Of a stretch of DNA of 64,000 nt, positions 16,971-27,467 are shown in pieces. The stretch is from Streptomyces spiramyceticus. Lineage in GTDB: Bacteria > Actinomycetota > Actinomycetes > Streptomycetales > Streptomycetaceae. Both the position numbers and the translations under genes were made by a program. The stretch covers positions 1,253,001-1,317,000 of the forward strand of contig NZ_JARBAX010000001.1 in assembly GCF_028807635.1 (NCBI RefSeq), in the 5' to 3' direction. The notes beneath the pieces are model-generated. The model searched no databases and was not told the DNA's origin. It saw only the letters and a list, made by a program, of their open reading frames with translations. How positions within the stretch are numbered: position 1 is the first letter of the stretch; each line of letters opens with the position of its first letter.

Positions 16971-18169
16971 TTCAAGAAGTCCGGGACATCCAGCTCTTCG
17001 GCCTGGCTGTCCGCGTACGGACGAGCCGTCGGTACGTGCGCCGGCGAGGCCGGGGCCTCGTTCGCCGGGGCGGTCTCGGCCGGGACCGGTGCCTCTTCGC
17101 GTACGGGCACAGTGCCCATCGAGCCGGCCGGCCGCGAGGTCTCCGCGGGGCGGACCGGTGCGGGCTCCTCGCGCTTGGCAGTGGCGCCCGCGCCGAGCAC
17201 GTTCTCGCGACGGGCCGGCGGCTGTCCGCCGTCGAAGCCCGCGGCGATGACCGTGACCCGTACCTCGTCGCCGAGCGCGTCGTCGATGACCGCGCCGAAG
17301 ATGATGTTCGCCTCGGGGTGGGCCGCCTCGCTCACCAGCTGCGCGGCCTCGTTGATCTCGAAGAGGCCGAGGTCGCTGCCGCCGGAGATGGAGAGCAGTA
17401 CGCCGCGTGCGCCGTCGATGGACGCCTCGAGGAGCGGCGAGGAGATCGCCATCTCGGCGGCGGCCACCGCACGGTCGTCGCCGCGCGCCGAGCCGATGCC
17501 CATGAGGGCCGAACCCGCCTCGGACATGACCGACTTGACGTCGGCGAAGTCGAGGTTGATCAGACCCGGAGTCGTAATGAGGTCCGTGATGCCCTGCACA
17601 CCGCTCAGCAGGACCTGGTCCGCCGACTTGAAGGCGTCCAGCACGCTGACCTGGCGGTCCGAGATGGACAGCAGCCGGTCGTTGGGGATGACGATGAGGG
17701 TGTCGACCTCTTCGCGGAGCTCGGCGATGCCGTCCTCCGCCTGGTTCGCGCGACGCCGGCCCTCGAAGGTGAACGGGCGGGTGACCACACCGATCGTGAG
17801 GGCGCCGAGCGAGCGCGCGATGTTGGCGACGACAGGTGCGCCGCCCGTTCCGGTGCCGCCGCCTTCGCCGGCGGTGACGAAGACCATGTCGGCCCCCTTG
17901 AGGACCTCCTCGATCTCCTCGCGGTGGTCCTCTGCCGCCTTGCGGCCGACTGCCGGATTGGCTCCGGCGCCGAGGCCGCGGGTGAGTTCGCGGCCGACGT
18001 CGAGCTTGACGTCGGCGTCGCTCATCAACAGGGCTTGCGCATCGGTGTTGATCGCAATGAACTCGACGCCCTTGAGACCGACCTCGATCATCCGGTTGAT
18101 GGCATTGACACCACCGCCGCCGACACCGATGACCTTGATGACTGCGAGGTAGTTCTGCGGTGCTGCCAC
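16967..18169 (-). CDS. ftsZ: Cell division GTPase FtsZ
   Basis: 400 residues. The tubulin signature [15 protein letters not shown] and T7 loop [11 protein letters not shown] are intact. A linker of about 80 residues rich in Pro/Ala/Glu ends in the conserved peptide DVPDFLK, which binds SepF and other partners. It polymerises into the Z ring; in streptomycetes it is dispensable for growth but needed for sporulation septa. It has its own long upstream region (see 18170-18444), consistent with developmental control. Confidence 0.98.
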   Translation of the reverse strand: MAAPQNYLAVIKVIGVGGGGVNAINRMIEVGLKGVEFIAINTDAQALLMSDADVKLDVGRELTRGLGAGANPAVGRKAAEDHREEIEEVLKGADMVFVTAGEGGGTGTGGAPVVANIARSLGALTIGVVTRPFTFEGRRRANQAEDGIAELREEVDTLIVIPNDRLLSISDRQVSVLDAFKSADQVLLSGVQGITDLITTPGLINLDFADVKSVMSEAGSALMGIGSARGDDRAVAAAEMAISSPLLEASIDGARGVLLSISGGSDLGLFEINEAAQLVSEAAHPEANIIFGAVIDDALGDEVRVTVIAAGFDGGQPPARRENVLGAGATAKREEPAPVRPAETSRPAGSMGTVPVREEAPVPAETAPANEAPASPAHVPTARPYADSQAEELDVPDFLK

Positions 18170-18444
18170 GTCGAAGGCCTCTCGCCTCGAGTTACGTGTC
18201 GCCGCCTCGCGGGCCGCGCTGCGACGACTGATGCCGATATGGGACGGTCCGAACGCCGACCCGAACCCTAACGCTGAAGTTTAGGGTTACCAGTGTTTCT
18301 GTTCCTTGGACTCTTCCGAACAGGACACTAAGTCGACAAGTGGCGCACGTTCAACGAACACGCCGAACCTCCCGTTTTTCTTTTCACCCTATGTGATCAC
18401 CCATATCGCTGGCCAACCAGGGTGCTGGCCAGCACGTATGACCG
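18170..18444 (-). promoter_or_regulatory. ftsZ upstream regulatory region
   Basis: 275 bases between ftsQ and ftsZ, unusual in this tightly packed cluster. It holds a perfect inverted repeat AACCCTAA (18264-18271) / TTAGGGTT (18281-18288) with a 9-base spacer, and GACAC at 18324-18328, the core of the WhiA recognition motif. Multiple promoters including a sporulation-induced one are known here in S. coelicolor; I cannot place them exactly. Confidence 0.65.
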
Positions 18445-19248
18445 TCAACTCCCTGACGCGGCGGGGGCGGTGGGCGCACTCACATCGAAGTGCTCGGCAC
18501 TCGGAGCTGCTTTCATGAGAGCTCTCAGTGCGCGCGCCTTCGCCGCGCCCTGTTCGCCGCTTCCCCACATGACCGTACGTTCCCCGCTCAGCTCCAGGGT
18601 GATGGAGTCGTACGAGCGGACCCGGACCGACCGCAGGTCACGGTCGACGGATTCGGGGACCTCCCGGGTGACCCGTACCGCTTCCTCAAGCAGCCGGCCC
18701 GCCCCGAAGCGGCGCAGACTTGATGACTCCTCAGGCACCAATTCCAGGAACGGTACGCCCTTGGGCGCCTCGGCGACCATGGCGAACCGCACACTCTCGT
18801 CGTCCACTTCGACGAACTTTGCGCCCTTTTTTATGACCAGTACGGGCTTTCGCTCGGTCACTTTCAGAGCGATGCCGTGCGGCCACGAACGAACGACATC
18901 CACCGAGTCGATACGCGGCAATTTCCTGCCGATCCGGTCCTCAATGGCATCCGTGTCGACGGAAACCAGCGGCGCTCCGATCGGAACGGCCGCCGCCGCA
19001 CGTACCTCACCGGGCGTCAGAACCTTTGTCCCGGACGCCTTCACCTGCTCCACGCGCAGCCAGGAGGAGCCGTAGAGCAACCAGATTCCGCCCGAGACGA
19101 GCAGCACGGCCGCGGCCAGCAGCACGATCAGCCGGCCCCGGCCGGGAAGCCGGAGCCGCCCGCCCACCCGCTTGCCGCCCGGCGGGCGGGCCGCCGACGA
19201 CCCCTGCGCCTGTCGTTCACCGCGCTGGGCGGTCGTCGGTCCGGCCAC
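18445..19248 (-). CDS. ftsQ: Cell division protein FtsQ (DivIB)
   Basis: 267 residues from GTG at 19248, which has GAGGAGG 9 bases upstream; the open frame from 19347 overlaps murG and has no SD. A basic cytoplasmic N-terminus, one membrane helix (LIVLLAAAVLLVSGGIWLLYGSSW, about 35-58) and a POTRA domain (VEQVKASGTKVLTPGEVRAAAAVPIGAPL) followed by the beta domain are visible. It scaffolds FtsL/FtsB at the septum. It follows murG by 37 bases with no murC or ddl between. Confidence 0.95.
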   Translation of the reverse strand: MAGPTTAQRGERQAQGSSAARPPGGKRVGGRLRLPGRGRLIVLLAAAVLLVSGGIWLLYGSSWLRVEQVKASGTKVLTPGEVRAAAAVPIGAPLVSVDTDAIEDRIGRKLPRIDSVDVVRSWPHGIALKVTERKPVLVIKKGAKFVEVDDESVRFAMVAEAPKGVPFLELVPEESSSLRRFGAGRLLEEAVRVTREVPESVDRDLRSVRVRSYDSITLELSGERTVMWGSGEQGAAKARALRALMKAAPSAEHFDVSAPTAPAASGS

Positions 19249-19285
19249 TCCCTGTCGCCTCCTCGGTCCTGCGTATGGGGACCGT

Positions 19286-20380
19286 TCAGCCGGCCCTGCG
19301 TGCGGCAATCGCCTCGTACACCATGCCGACGAGCAGCTCGTCGGCATCCCGGCGTCCGAACTCGGCAGCCGCGCGGGACATCTCGTACAGCCGGTGCGGG
19401 TCCGCGAGGACGGGGATCACCTGGCTCTGCACCCACTCGGGCGTGAGCTGGGCGTCGTCGACCAGCAGGCCGCCTCCGGCGTTGACCACCGGCTGGGCGT
19501 TGAGCCGCTGCTCTCCGTTGCCGATGGGCAGCGGGACGTAGGCGGCCGGCAGTCCGACGGCGGAGAGTTCGGCGACGGTCATCGCGCCCGCGCGGCAGAG
19601 CATCATGTCGGCCGCGGCGTACGCGAGGTCCATCCGGTCCACGTACGGTACCGGGATGTACGGCGGCATACCGGGCATGTTGTCCACGCGCGGCAGTTCG
19701 TTCTTGGGGCCGACCGCGTGCAGGATCTGGATCCCGGAGCGCTGGAGGACCGGCGCGACCTGCTGGACGACCTCGTTGAGGCGCCGGGCGCCCTGCGAGC
19801 CGCCGGAGACGAGCAGCGTCGGCAGGTTGGGGTCGAGACCGAAGGCGGCGCGCGCCTCGGGGCGGACCCTGGCCCGGTCGAGGGTGGCGATGGTGCGGCG
19901 CAGCGGGATGCCGATGTAGCGGGCACCTCGCAGCTTGCTGTCGGGCGTGGAGACGGCGACAGCGGCCGCGTAGCGCGAGCCGATCTTGTTGGCGAGGCCG
20001 GGGCGCGCGTTGGCCTCGTGGACGATGATCGGCACGCCGAGGCGCTTGGCCGCGAGGTAGCCGGGCAGGGCGACGTAGCCGCCGAAGCCGACGACGCAGT
20101 CCGCCTTCGTACGCTCCAGGATCTGCTCCGCGGCCTTGATGGTGCCGCGCAGCCGTCCGGGGACGGTGATCAGTTCGGGGGTGGGCCTGCGGGGCAGCGG
20201 GACGGCGGGGATCAGCCCGAGCTCGTAACCACGCTCGGGTACGAGCCTGGTCTCAAGTCCGCGCTCTGTGCCCAGGGCTGTGATGCCCACGCTCGGGTCC
20301 TGCCTGCGCAGGGCGTCCGCGAGGGCGAGCGCGGGCTCGATGTGGCCGGCGGTCCCCCCACCGGCGAGTACGACATGCAC
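19286..20380 (-). CDS. murG: MurG, lipid II-forming GlcNAc transferase
   Basis: 364 residues with GTG start. GGGTAGHI at the N-terminus, a hydrophobic membrane-association patch, and the GT-B C-terminal motifs [12 protein letters not shown] and [26 protein letters not shown] (UDP-GlcNAc binding) are present. It transfers GlcNAc to lipid I on the inner face of the membrane. The start is 6 bases after the ftsW stop. Confidence 0.97.
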   Translation of the reverse strand: MHVVLAGGGTAGHIEPALALADALRRQDPSVGITALGTERGLETRLVPERGYELGLIPAVPLPRRPTPELITVPGRLRGTIKAAEQILERTKADCVVGFGGYVALPGYLAAKRLGVPIIVHEANARPGLANKIGSRYAAAVAVSTPDSKLRGARYIGIPLRRTIATLDRARVRPEARAAFGLDPNLPTLLVSGGSQGARRLNEVVQQVAPVLQRSGIQILHAVGPKNELPRVDNMPGMPPYIPVPYVDRMDLAYAAADMMLCRAGAMTVAELSAVGLPAAYVPLPIGNGEQRLNAQPVVNAGGGLLVDDAQLTPEWVQSQVIPVLADPHRLYEMSRAAAEFGRRDADELLVGMVYEAIAARRAG

Positions 20381-20386
20381 CGAAAT

Positions 20387-21781
20387 TCACCGCTCTCCGG
20401 ACGGACGCTTCTTGACGCGCCGTCCCATCGTCTTCCATCTCACCCCGGCCCCTTTGCCAAGGACCGTTCTTCGCATGGCCAGGGCGGCCTTCGCAGCGGG
20501 TTCCTCTCGCGCGAAGGCGATCAGCAACCCTACGGCGAACATGGTCGGCAGCAGGGCTGAGCCCCCGTAGGAGAACAGCGGGAGCGGGACACCGGCGATC
20601 GGCAGCAGGCCGAGCACCGCACCGATGTTGACCACGGCCTGAGCCGTGATCCAGGTGGTCACACCTCCCGCGGCGTACCTCACGAAGGGGTCCTCCGTGC
20701 GTCCGGCCACGCGGATACCCGCATAGCCTAGAGCCGCGAACAGGGCGAGTACCGACAGCGTCCCCGCCAGACCCAGTTCCTCACCGGTGATGGCGAAGAT
20801 GAAGTCGGTGTGGGGTTCGGGGAGTTGGCCCCATTTTTCCACACTTGCACCGAGCCCGGAACCGAACCATCCGCCCGACGCCAGAGCATAGATCCCGTGC
20901 ACTGCCTGCCAGCACTCGCCCTGGGGGCCGAGGTCGGTCGCGCCGATGCACTGGAGCCGCGACATCCGGTTCGCGTTGTTGCTGATGAGGATGAAGCCGA
21001 CGAGGGTGGCGAAGCCGAGCACTCCGCCGAAGAGCCTGGTGGGAGCCCCGGCGAGCCAGAGCAGTCCGAAGAGGATCGCGGTGAGGATGATCGCCGTACC
21101 CATGTCTCCGCCGAGCATGATCAGGCCGAGGAGCAGGAAGGCGACGGGGACGAACGGCACCAGGATGTGTTTCCACTGGGTCAGCAGCCGCTTGTCGTGC
21201 TTGCGGGCCAGCAGGTCGGCGCCCCACAGGATCAGCGCGAGCTTGGCGAACTCGCTGGGCTGGAGCATGAAGGGGCCGCCCAGCGAGATCCAGTTCTGGT
21301 TGCCGCCGATCGAGACCCCTATCCCGGGGACCTGGACCAGGACCATCAGGAAGATGGTGCCTGCAAGCAGCGGGTAGGAGAGCGCGCGGTGCAGCTTGGC
21401 GGGCATCCGGGAGGCGGCCAGCAGCAGAACCGTTCCGATGACGGCGGCGAGGAACTGCTTGCCGAAGAAGTACGAGGCGGGCAGTGACAGCTCCAGCGCC
21501 TTGATCATCGAGGCGGAGTAGACCATCACGAGGCCGAGCACGGTGATCAGGAGGGCGCTGCCCAGGATGAGGTAGTACGCCGTGAGCGGCCGGTCCCAGG
21601 CCCGGCGGGCCTGCTCGTACAGCCGCCGCAGATTGCTTCCGCCTTTGCTGCCGGTACCGCGCGGCGGCCTCGGCACGGTCGTACCGCGCCGGCGCACCGC
21701 GGCGGGGCGACGTGCCGTCCCGGTCGCCGCGCGGCCGCGCAGCACGAGACGGCCGCTCAGGGCACTGTCGTCGGCCAACAT
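20387..21781 (-). CDS. ftsW: FtsW, septal peptidoglycan glycosyltransferase (SEDS)
   Basis: 464 residues from the ATG at 21781, which has GGAGGGG 8 bases upstream; in-frame ATGs at 21802 and 21823 are alternatives with poorer SD. About ten membrane helices follow an Arg/Pro-rich cytoplasmic N-terminus of about 70 residues. SEDS motifs include PSEFAKLALILWGADL, GGDMGTAIILTAI and SYGGSALLPTMFAVGLL. It polymerises lipid II together with FtsI. Gap to murD 60 bases. Confidence 0.95.
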   Translation of the reverse strand: MLADDSALSGRLVLRGRAATGTARRPAAVRRRGTTVPRPPRGTGSKGGSNLRRLYEQARRAWDRPLTAYYLILGSALLITVLGLVMVYSASMIKALELSLPASYFFGKQFLAAVIGTVLLLAASRMPAKLHRALSYPLLAGTIFLMVLVQVPGIGVSIGGNQNWISLGGPFMLQPSEFAKLALILWGADLLARKHDKRLLTQWKHILVPFVPVAFLLLGLIMLGGDMGTAIILTAILFGLLWLAGAPTRLFGGVLGFATLVGFILISNNANRMSRLQCIGATDLGPQGECWQAVHGIYALASGGWFGSGLGASVEKWGQLPEPHTDFIFAITGEELGLAGTLSVLALFAALGYAGIRVAGRTEDPFVRYAAGGVTTWITAQAVVNIGAVLGLLPIAGVPLPLFSYGGSALLPTMFAVGLLIAFAREEPAAKAALAMRRTVLGKGAGVRWKTMGRRVKKRPSGER

Positions 21782-21841
21782 CTCGGTGTCCCCTCCACTC
21801 ATGTGCGGCGCCGACCGGTCCACGGCGCGGGGACCGGTCCG

Positions 21842-23272
21842 CTAGTCGCGCTCCGAAGCCAACTCGCGTACGGCGTCGGCGAATGCCTCGCCACGCTTGA
21901 TGTAGTTGGTGAACATGTCCATGGAGGCGCAGGCCGGGGCCATCAGCACCGTGTCCCCGGGCCGCGCGAGCCGCGCCGCTTCCCGGACCGCCGCCGACAT
22001 CGCCCCAGTGTCGGTCCGGTCGAGGTCGACGACCGGTACCTCGGGCGCGTGTCGCGCGAGGGCTTCGCGGATGAGCGCACGGTCGGCGCCGATGAGGACG
22101 GCGCCGCGCAGGCGCTGTGCCGACTTCTCGACGAGTTCGTCGAAGGTGGCGCCCTTGGCGAGGCCGCCCGCGATCCACACGATCGGGTCGTACGCCGCCA
22201 GCGAGGCCTCGGCGGCGTGGGTGTTGGTGGCCTTGGAGTCGTCGACGTAGGCGACACCGGCGACGTCCGCGACGTGCTCGATGCGGTGGGCATCGGGGCG
22301 GAACGCCCGCAGTCCGTCGCGTACGGCGGCGGGCTCGACTCCGAAGGCGCGGGCGAGGGCCGCGGCCGCGAGGGCGTTCGCGATGTTGTGCGGGGCCGGC
22401 GGATTGACGTCCGAGACCTCGGCGAGCTCCTGGGCGTTCTTCCGGCGGTCCGCCACGAAGGCCCGGTCGACCAGGATGCCGTCGACGACGCCGAACTGGG
22501 AGGGGCCGGGGGCGCCGAGGGTGAAGCCGATGGCGCGGCAGCCCTCCTCGACGTCGGCCGCGCGGACCAGGTCCTCGGTGGCCGGGTCGGCCACGTTGTA
22601 GACGCAGGCGACCTGGTTGCCCTCGTAGATACGGCCCTTGTCGGCGGCGTACGCCTCCATGGAGCCGTGCCAGTCGAGGTGGTCGGGGGCGAGGTTCAGC
22701 ACGACCGCGGAGTGGGCGCGCAGCGAGGGCGCCCAATGCAGCTGGTAGCTGGAGAGCTCGACGGCGAGGACGTCGTACTTCTCGTCACCGAGGACGGCGT
22801 CGAGGAGGGATACGCCGATGTTGCCGACGGCGGCGGTCTTCAGGCCGGCCGCCTCCAGGATCGAGGCCAGCATCCGTACGGTCGTGGTCTTGCCGTTGGT
22901 GCCGGTAACCGCGAGCCAGGGAGCGGGAGCCCTTCCCGACGGGGTCGCGCGCAGGCGCCACGCCAGTTCCACGTCGCCCCAGATCTCCACGCCCGCCTCG
23001 GCGGCGGCCAGGAAGAGCGGCTTGTCGGGCTTCCAGCCGGGTGCGGTGACGATGAGCTCGGTGCCCTCGGGGAGGGTCGCGCCGTCGCCGAGGCGCACGG
23101 TGACGCCCAGGGCTTCGAGCTCCGCGGCCTGGGTGCGGGCGCGCTCGTCGTCGCCGTCGTTGACGACGGTGACGTGAGCGCCGAGGCCCCGCAGCACACG
23201 TGCTGCGGGGATCCCGGAGACACCGAGACCCGCCACGGTTACCCGCTTGCCGGTCCAGGTCACTTCTGTCAC
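21842..23272 (-). CDS. murD: MurD, UDP-MurNAc-L-Ala:D-Glu ligase
   Basis: 476 residues from GTG at 23272, which overlaps the mraY stop as GTGA; an open frame to 23323 runs into mraY. Rossmann-like start [20 protein letters not shown] loop [14 protein letters not shown], then [21 protein letters not shown] and [17 protein letters not shown], all Mur ligase signatures. It adds D-glutamate in the cytosol. Confidence 0.96.
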   Translation of the reverse strand: MTEVTWTGKRVTVAGLGVSGIPAARVLRGLGAHVTVVNDGDDERARTQAAELEALGVTVRLGDGATLPEGTELIVTAPGWKPDKPLFLAAAEAGVEIWGDVELAWRLRATPSGRAPAPWLAVTGTNGKTTTVRMLASILEAAGLKTAAVGNIGVSLLDAVLGDEKYDVLAVELSSYQLHWAPSLRAHSAVVLNLAPDHLDWHGSMEAYAADKGRIYEGNQVACVYNVADPATEDLVRAADVEEGCRAIGFTLGAPGPSQFGVVDGILVDRAFVADRRKNAQELAEVSDVNPPAPHNIANALAAAALARAFGVEPAAVRDGLRAFRPDAHRIEHVADVAGVAYVDDSKATNTHAAEASLAAYDPIVWIAGGLAKGATFDELVEKSAQRLRGAVLIGADRALIREALARHAPEVPVVDLDRTDTGAMSAAVREAARLARPGDTVLMAPACASMDMFTNYIKRGEAFADAVRELASERD

Positions 23273-24339
23273 TTGTCGGCCGCCCAGCCCGCGTAGAAGA
23301 GGCCGAGACCGATGATCACGCACATGCCCTGGATGATCCAGAAGCGGACCACCACAAGGACTTCGGACCAGCCCTTGAGTTCGAAGTGATGCTGCAGCGG
23401 CGCCATCTTGAAGACGCGCTTGCCGGTCATCTTGAAGGAGCCGACCTGGATCACGACGGACATGGTGATCAGGACGAACAGCCCGCCGAGGAGCGCCATC
23501 AGGAACTCGGTGCGGGAGCAGATCGCCAGACCGGCGAGCGCGCCGCCCAGGGCGAGCGAGCCGGTGTCACCCATGAAGATCTTGGCGGGCGAGGTGTTCC
23601 ACCACAGGAAGCCGAAGCACGCGCCCATCAGGGCGGCGGCGACGACCGCGAGGTCGAGTGGATCTCGTACTTCGAAACAAGCCTCGGGGTTCGTCAGGCT
23701 CGGCGCGTCGGCGCAGGACTCCTGGAACTGCCAGAGACCGATGAAGGTGTACGCGCCGAAGACCATCACGGAGGCGCCGGTGGCAAGTCCGTCGAGGCCG
23801 TCGGTGAGGTTCACACCGTTCGACATCGCCAGGATCATGAACAGCGCCCAGACCACGAAGAGCACGGGGCCGATCGACCAGCCGAAGTCCTGGACGAAGG
23901 AAAGCTTGGTGGAGGCCGGGGCGTTGCCGCGGATGTCCTTGAACTGCAGGGCCAGGACGGCGAACGCGATGCCGACAATGAGCTGGCCGGCCATCTTCGC
24001 CTTGGCCCGCAGGCCCAGCGAACGCTGCTTGACGATCTTGATGTAGTCGTCGAGGAAGCCGACCAGACCCATGCCCGCCATGAGGAAGAGCACCAGCAGG
24101 CCGGAGACACTCGGCTTCTCGCCGGTGATGACCTTCGCCAGGGCGTACGCGATGAGCGTGGCCAGGATGAAGGCGATGCCGCCCATGGTGGGGGTGCCGC
24201 GCTTGCCGTGGTGGCCGCGCGGACCGTCGTCCCGGATGAACTGCCCGTATCCCTTGCGGGCCAGCAGTTTGATGAGCAGCGGGGTACCGATCAGGGTCAG
24301 AAAGAGCCCGATGGCTCCCGCGAAGAGGATCTGCCTCAT
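23269..24339 (-). CDS. mraY: MraY, phospho-MurNAc-pentapeptide translocase
   Basis: 356 residues, about ten membrane helices. Signatures are [36 protein letters not shown] (the catalytic Asp pair), [16 protein letters not shown] and [15 protein letters not shown]. It makes lipid I from undecaprenyl phosphate. Start overlaps the murF stop by 4 bases (ATGA). Confidence 0.98.
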   Translation of the reverse strand: MRQILFAGAIGLFLTLIGTPLLIKLLARKGYGQFIRDDGPRGHHGKRGTPTMGGIAFILATLIAYALAKVITGEKPSVSGLLVLFLMAGMGLVGFLDDYIKIVKQRSLGLRAKAKMAGQLIVGIAFAVLALQFKDIRGNAPASTKLSFVQDFGWSIGPVLFVVWALFMILAMSNGVNLTDGLDGLATGASVMVFGAYTFIGLWQFQESCADAPSLTNPEACFEVRDPLDLAVVAAALMGACFGFLWWNTSPAKIFMGDTGSLALGGALAGLAICSRTEFLMALLGGLFVLITMSVVIQVGSFKMTGKRVFKMAPLQHHFELKGWSEVLVVVRFWIIQGMCVIIGLGLFYAGWAADK

Positions 24340-25766
24340 CGGCCGGTGACCTCACCCTCGGTGCGGGGATCGAGCAGTGCCTGGGCGACCCGCTCGAGAC
24401 CGACCGACCTGGAAGCCTTCACCAGCACGACGTCTCCCGGACGCAGTTCACTGCGCAACAGGTCGACCGCCGCCTGCGCGTCGGACACGTGCACCGACTC
24501 CTCACCCCACGAACCCTCGTTGTAAGCGCCCAGCTGCAGCCAGGACGCTTCCCTGCCCCCGACTGCCACGAGCTTGCTGACGTTGAGCCGGACGGCGAGC
24601 CGTCCGACCGCGTCGTGCTCGGCGAGCGAATCGTCACCCAGCTCGGCCATCTGGCCGAGCACCGCCCACGTACGGCCTCCCTTTGTCTGGGAGGCCCGAC
24701 CCATTGCCGCGAGCGCGCGCAGGGCGGCTCGCATGGATTCGGGATTCGCGTTGTAGGCGTCGTTGACGACCGTCACGCCGTCAGGACGCTCGGTGACCTC
24801 CATGCGCCAGCGGGAGAGGGTGCCCGCCTCGGAGAGCGCGGTGGCGATCTCGTCGACAGACATGCCCAGCTCATGGGCGACGGCGGCCGCGGCGAGCGCG
24901 TTCGACACGTGGTGCTCACCGTACAGCCGCATGGTCACGTCACTGCACCCGGTGGGGGTGTGAAGGCTGAAGGTTGGCTGCCCATTCTCTGTGAGACGGA
25001 CATTCTCGGCGCGTACGTCGGCATCCTCGGCCTCACCGAAGAGCAGGACGCGGGCTTTCGTGCGGGTCGCCATGGCGCGTACGAGCTGGTCGTCGGCGTT
25101 GAGCACGGCCACACCGCCCTCGTGGGACGGCGGGAGGGCCTCGACCATCTCGCCCTTGGCCTCGGCGATCTGCTCGCGGCCGCCGAATTCGCCGATGTGG
25201 GCCGTGCCGACGTTCAGTACAAGGCCGATGCGGGGCGGGACCAGGCCGGTGAGGTAGCGGATGTCGCCGATGTAGCGGGCGCCCATTTCGAGGACGAGGT
25301 GCTGGGTGTCCTCGGCGGCCCGCAGGGCGGTGAGCGGCAGGCCGATCTCGTTGTTCAGATTGCCGGCGGGCCAGACCGTGGGGCCCTTGCGTTCGAGGAG
25401 CTGGGCGATCAGGTCCTTGGTGCTGGTCTTGCCTGCCGATCCGGTGAGGGCGACGGCGGTGGTGCCGAGGCGCTCGACGACGGCGCGTGCGAGGGCTCCG
25501 AGCGCCCCCACGACGTCGTCCACCACGATGGCCGGTACGCCGACGGGGCGGGCGGCCAGCACGGCTGTCGCGCCCGCGTCGACCGCGCGCCGCGCGTAGT
25601 CGTGGCCGTCGACGCGTTCGCCGGCGAAGGCGGCGAAGAGGCTGCCCGGCTGCACCTCGCGGGAGTCGATGACGACGGGGCCTGTCACCTGGAGGGTCAG
25701 GTCCGGTATGTCGTACGACTGCCCGCCGACGATTTCGACGATCTCGGCGAGGGAGAGGGCGATCAC
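24336..25766 (-). CDS. murF: MurF, UDP-MurNAc-tripeptide:D-Ala-D-Ala ligase
   Basis: 476 residues. ATP-binding loop [13 protein letters not shown], then [27 protein letters not shown] and [18 protein letters not shown] identify MurF. It adds D-Ala-D-Ala to the stem peptide. Start overlaps the murE stop by 4 bases (ATGA), consistent with coupled translation in the cluster. Confidence 0.96.
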   Translation of the reverse strand: MIALSLAEIVEIVGGQSYDIPDLTLQVTGPVVIDSREVQPGSLFAAFAGERVDGHDYARRAVDAGATAVLAARPVGVPAIVVDDVVGALGALARAVVERLGTTAVALTGSAGKTSTKDLIAQLLERKGPTVWPAGNLNNEIGLPLTALRAAEDTQHLVLEMGARYIGDIRYLTGLVPPRIGLVLNVGTAHIGEFGGREQIAEAKGEMVEALPPSHEGGVAVLNADDQLVRAMATRTKARVLLFGEAEDADVRAENVRLTENGQPTFSLHTPTGCSDVTMRLYGEHHVSNALAAAAVAHELGMSVDEIATALSEAGTLSRWRMEVTERPDGVTVVNDAYNANPESMRAALRALAAMGRASQTKGGRTWAVLGQMAELGDDSLAEHDAVGRLAVRLNVSKLVAVGGREASWLQLGAYNEGSWGEESVHVSDAQAAVDLLRSELRPGDVVLVKASRSVGLERVAQALLDPRTEGEVTGR

Positions 25767-27307
25767 TGGGTCATCCCACTGTTCTGGAACATCGCAACGC
25801 TCCGAATCGCGGCGCGAAGGACCTCACGGTCGTCGAAGGGGCGTACCACTCCCGCGATGTCCTGGCCCTGCTCGTGGCCCTTGCCCGCGACGAGCACGGT
25901 GTCACCGGGTTTGGCGCGGGCCACGGCCGCCGCGATGGCGGCGGCCCTGTCGGCGTCGACCAGGACGTCGCCGCGCTCGTGCACGGGCACCTCCGCGGCG
26001 CCCGCGAGCATCGCGGCGAGGATCGCGAGGGGGTCCTCGGAACGGGGGTTGTCGGAGGTCAGTACGGCGGTGTCGGCGAGGCGGGCGACGGCGGCGCCCA
26101 TCGAGGGCCGCTTCTGCTTGTCGCGGTCGCCGCCGCAGCCGAGCACGACGTGAAGTTCTCCCTCGGTGACCTTGCGCAGCGCGCGCAGGACCGATTCGAC
26201 GGCGTCCGTCTTGTGCGCGTAGTCGACGACCGCGAGGTACGGCTGCCCGGCGTCCACGCGCTCCAGGCGGCCCGGTACGCCGGGGACGGCGGCGATGCCG
26301 TCGGCGGCGGTCTGCGGATCGATGCCCGCCACGGCGAGCGTGACGATCGCGGCGAGCGTGTTGGCGACGTTGAAGGGCCCTGCCAGCGGTGCGGTGGCGG
26401 CGATGCGCTCGTCCTTGGGGCCGATCGCCGTGAACGTACTGCTGAACGGGCCGACTTCGACGCCCTCGGCCCGCCAGTCGGCGTCGGGGTGGCCCTCGGC
26501 GGAGAAGGATGTGACCGGGACACCCGACTCGGTGACGAGCCTGCGGCCGTAGTCGTCGTCGAAGTTCACGACGCCGACCTTGCTCCGCTCCGGGGTGAAG
26601 AGACGTGCCTTCGCCCGGAAGTAGTCCTCCATGTCGGAGTGGAATTCCATGTGCTCGGGGCTCAGGTTGTTGAAGACCGCCACGTCGAAGACGCAGCCGT
26701 CGACCCGGCCGAGCACCAAGGCGTGACTGGAGACCTCCATGGCGACCGCCTCGACGCCGCGCTCGCGCATGACGGCGAACAGCGCCTGGAGGTCGGTGGC
26801 CTCGGGGGTCGTGCGCTCGGACTTGATGCGGTCGTCGCCGATGCGCATCTCGACGGTGCCGATGAGACCGGTGAGCCTCCCGGCTGCCCGCAGCCCGCCC
26901 TCGACGAGGTACGCCGTGGTGGTCTTGCCGGACGTACCGGTGATGCCGAGCTGGAGCAGGTCCCCACCCGGGCGGTCGTAGATCTCGACGGCGAGCTCGC
27001 CCATCCGGCCGCGCGGATCGTCGACGACCAGGGCCGGCAGGCCCGTCTCCGCGGCGCGCTCGGCGCCCGCGGGGTCGGTGAGGATCGCGGCCGCGCCGAG
27101 ACCCGCCGCCTGGGCGGCGAAGTCGGCGCCGTGGAAGCGTGCGCCGGGCAGGGCGGCGTACAGATCGCCCGGCCTCACGGCACGGGAGTCATGGGTGATG
27201 CCCGTGACTTCCGCCGTACCCGGACTCTCGATACCCAGCCGTTCGGCCAGCTCCCCGAGGGGTGTCGGGCGGACCTGGACCGGCCGGGGCGCTCCGGGGT
27301 AGGTCAC
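25763..27307 (-). CDS. murE: MurE, UDP-MurNAc-dipeptide:diaminopimelate ligase
   Basis: 514 residues from GTG at 27307 (AAGGA 7 bases upstream, product starting VTYPGAPRP). A second possible start, GTG at 27454 just after the ftsI stop, would give 563 residues. ATP loop ITGTSGKTTTAYLVEGG, NLSPEHMEFHSDMEDYF, and the amino-acid-recognition motif LTSDNPRSEDP (DNPR) are seen. In streptomycetes the added residue is LL-diaminopimelate by general knowledge. The open frame further upstream, inside ftsI, is a shadow. Confidence 0.93.
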   Translation of the reverse strand: MTYPGAPRPVQVRPTPLGELAERLGIESPGTAEVTGITHDSRAVRPGDLYAALPGARFHGADFAAQAAGLGAAAILTDPAGAERAAETGLPALVVDDPRGRMGELAVEIYDRPGGDLLQLGITGTSGKTTTAYLVEGGLRAAGRLTGLIGTVEMRIGDDRIKSERTTPEATDLQALFAVMRERGVEAVAMEVSSHALVLGRVDGCVFDVAVFNNLSPEHMEFHSDMEDYFRAKARLFTPERSKVGVVNFDDDYGRRLVTESGVPVTSFSAEGHPDADWRAEGVEVGPFSSTFTAIGPKDERIAATAPLAGPFNVANTLAAIVTLAVAGIDPQTAADGIAAVPGVPGRLERVDAGQPYLAVVDYAHKTDAVESVLRALRKVTEGELHVVLGCGGDRDKQKRPSMGAAVARLADTAVLTSDNPRSEDPLAILAAMLAGAAEVPVHERGDVLVDADRAAAIAAAVARAKPGDTVLVAGKGHEQGQDIAGVVRPFDDREVLRAAIRSVAMFQNSGMTQ

Positions 27308-27467
27308 CGGGGCGTCCTTCTGGGTGGTTTGTGACTGATCAGCGTGTGGCACGGCGGTGAGCGTACCGGGCGCACCCGGCCCGCCGCGAAACGAGGGGGG
27401 CCTGGGCGCATCCGGGTCTTCGTGGTTCCCGGCATTCGGGGTGATGGTTGTCACTGGTGGTCCTGAA

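Noticed and set aside
20781..22736. 651-residue minus-strand frame across ftsW and murD
   Set aside because: Same strand but another frame than ftsW and murD; Arg/Gly/Pro-rich with no motif, while both Mur/SEDS signatures are intact in their frames.
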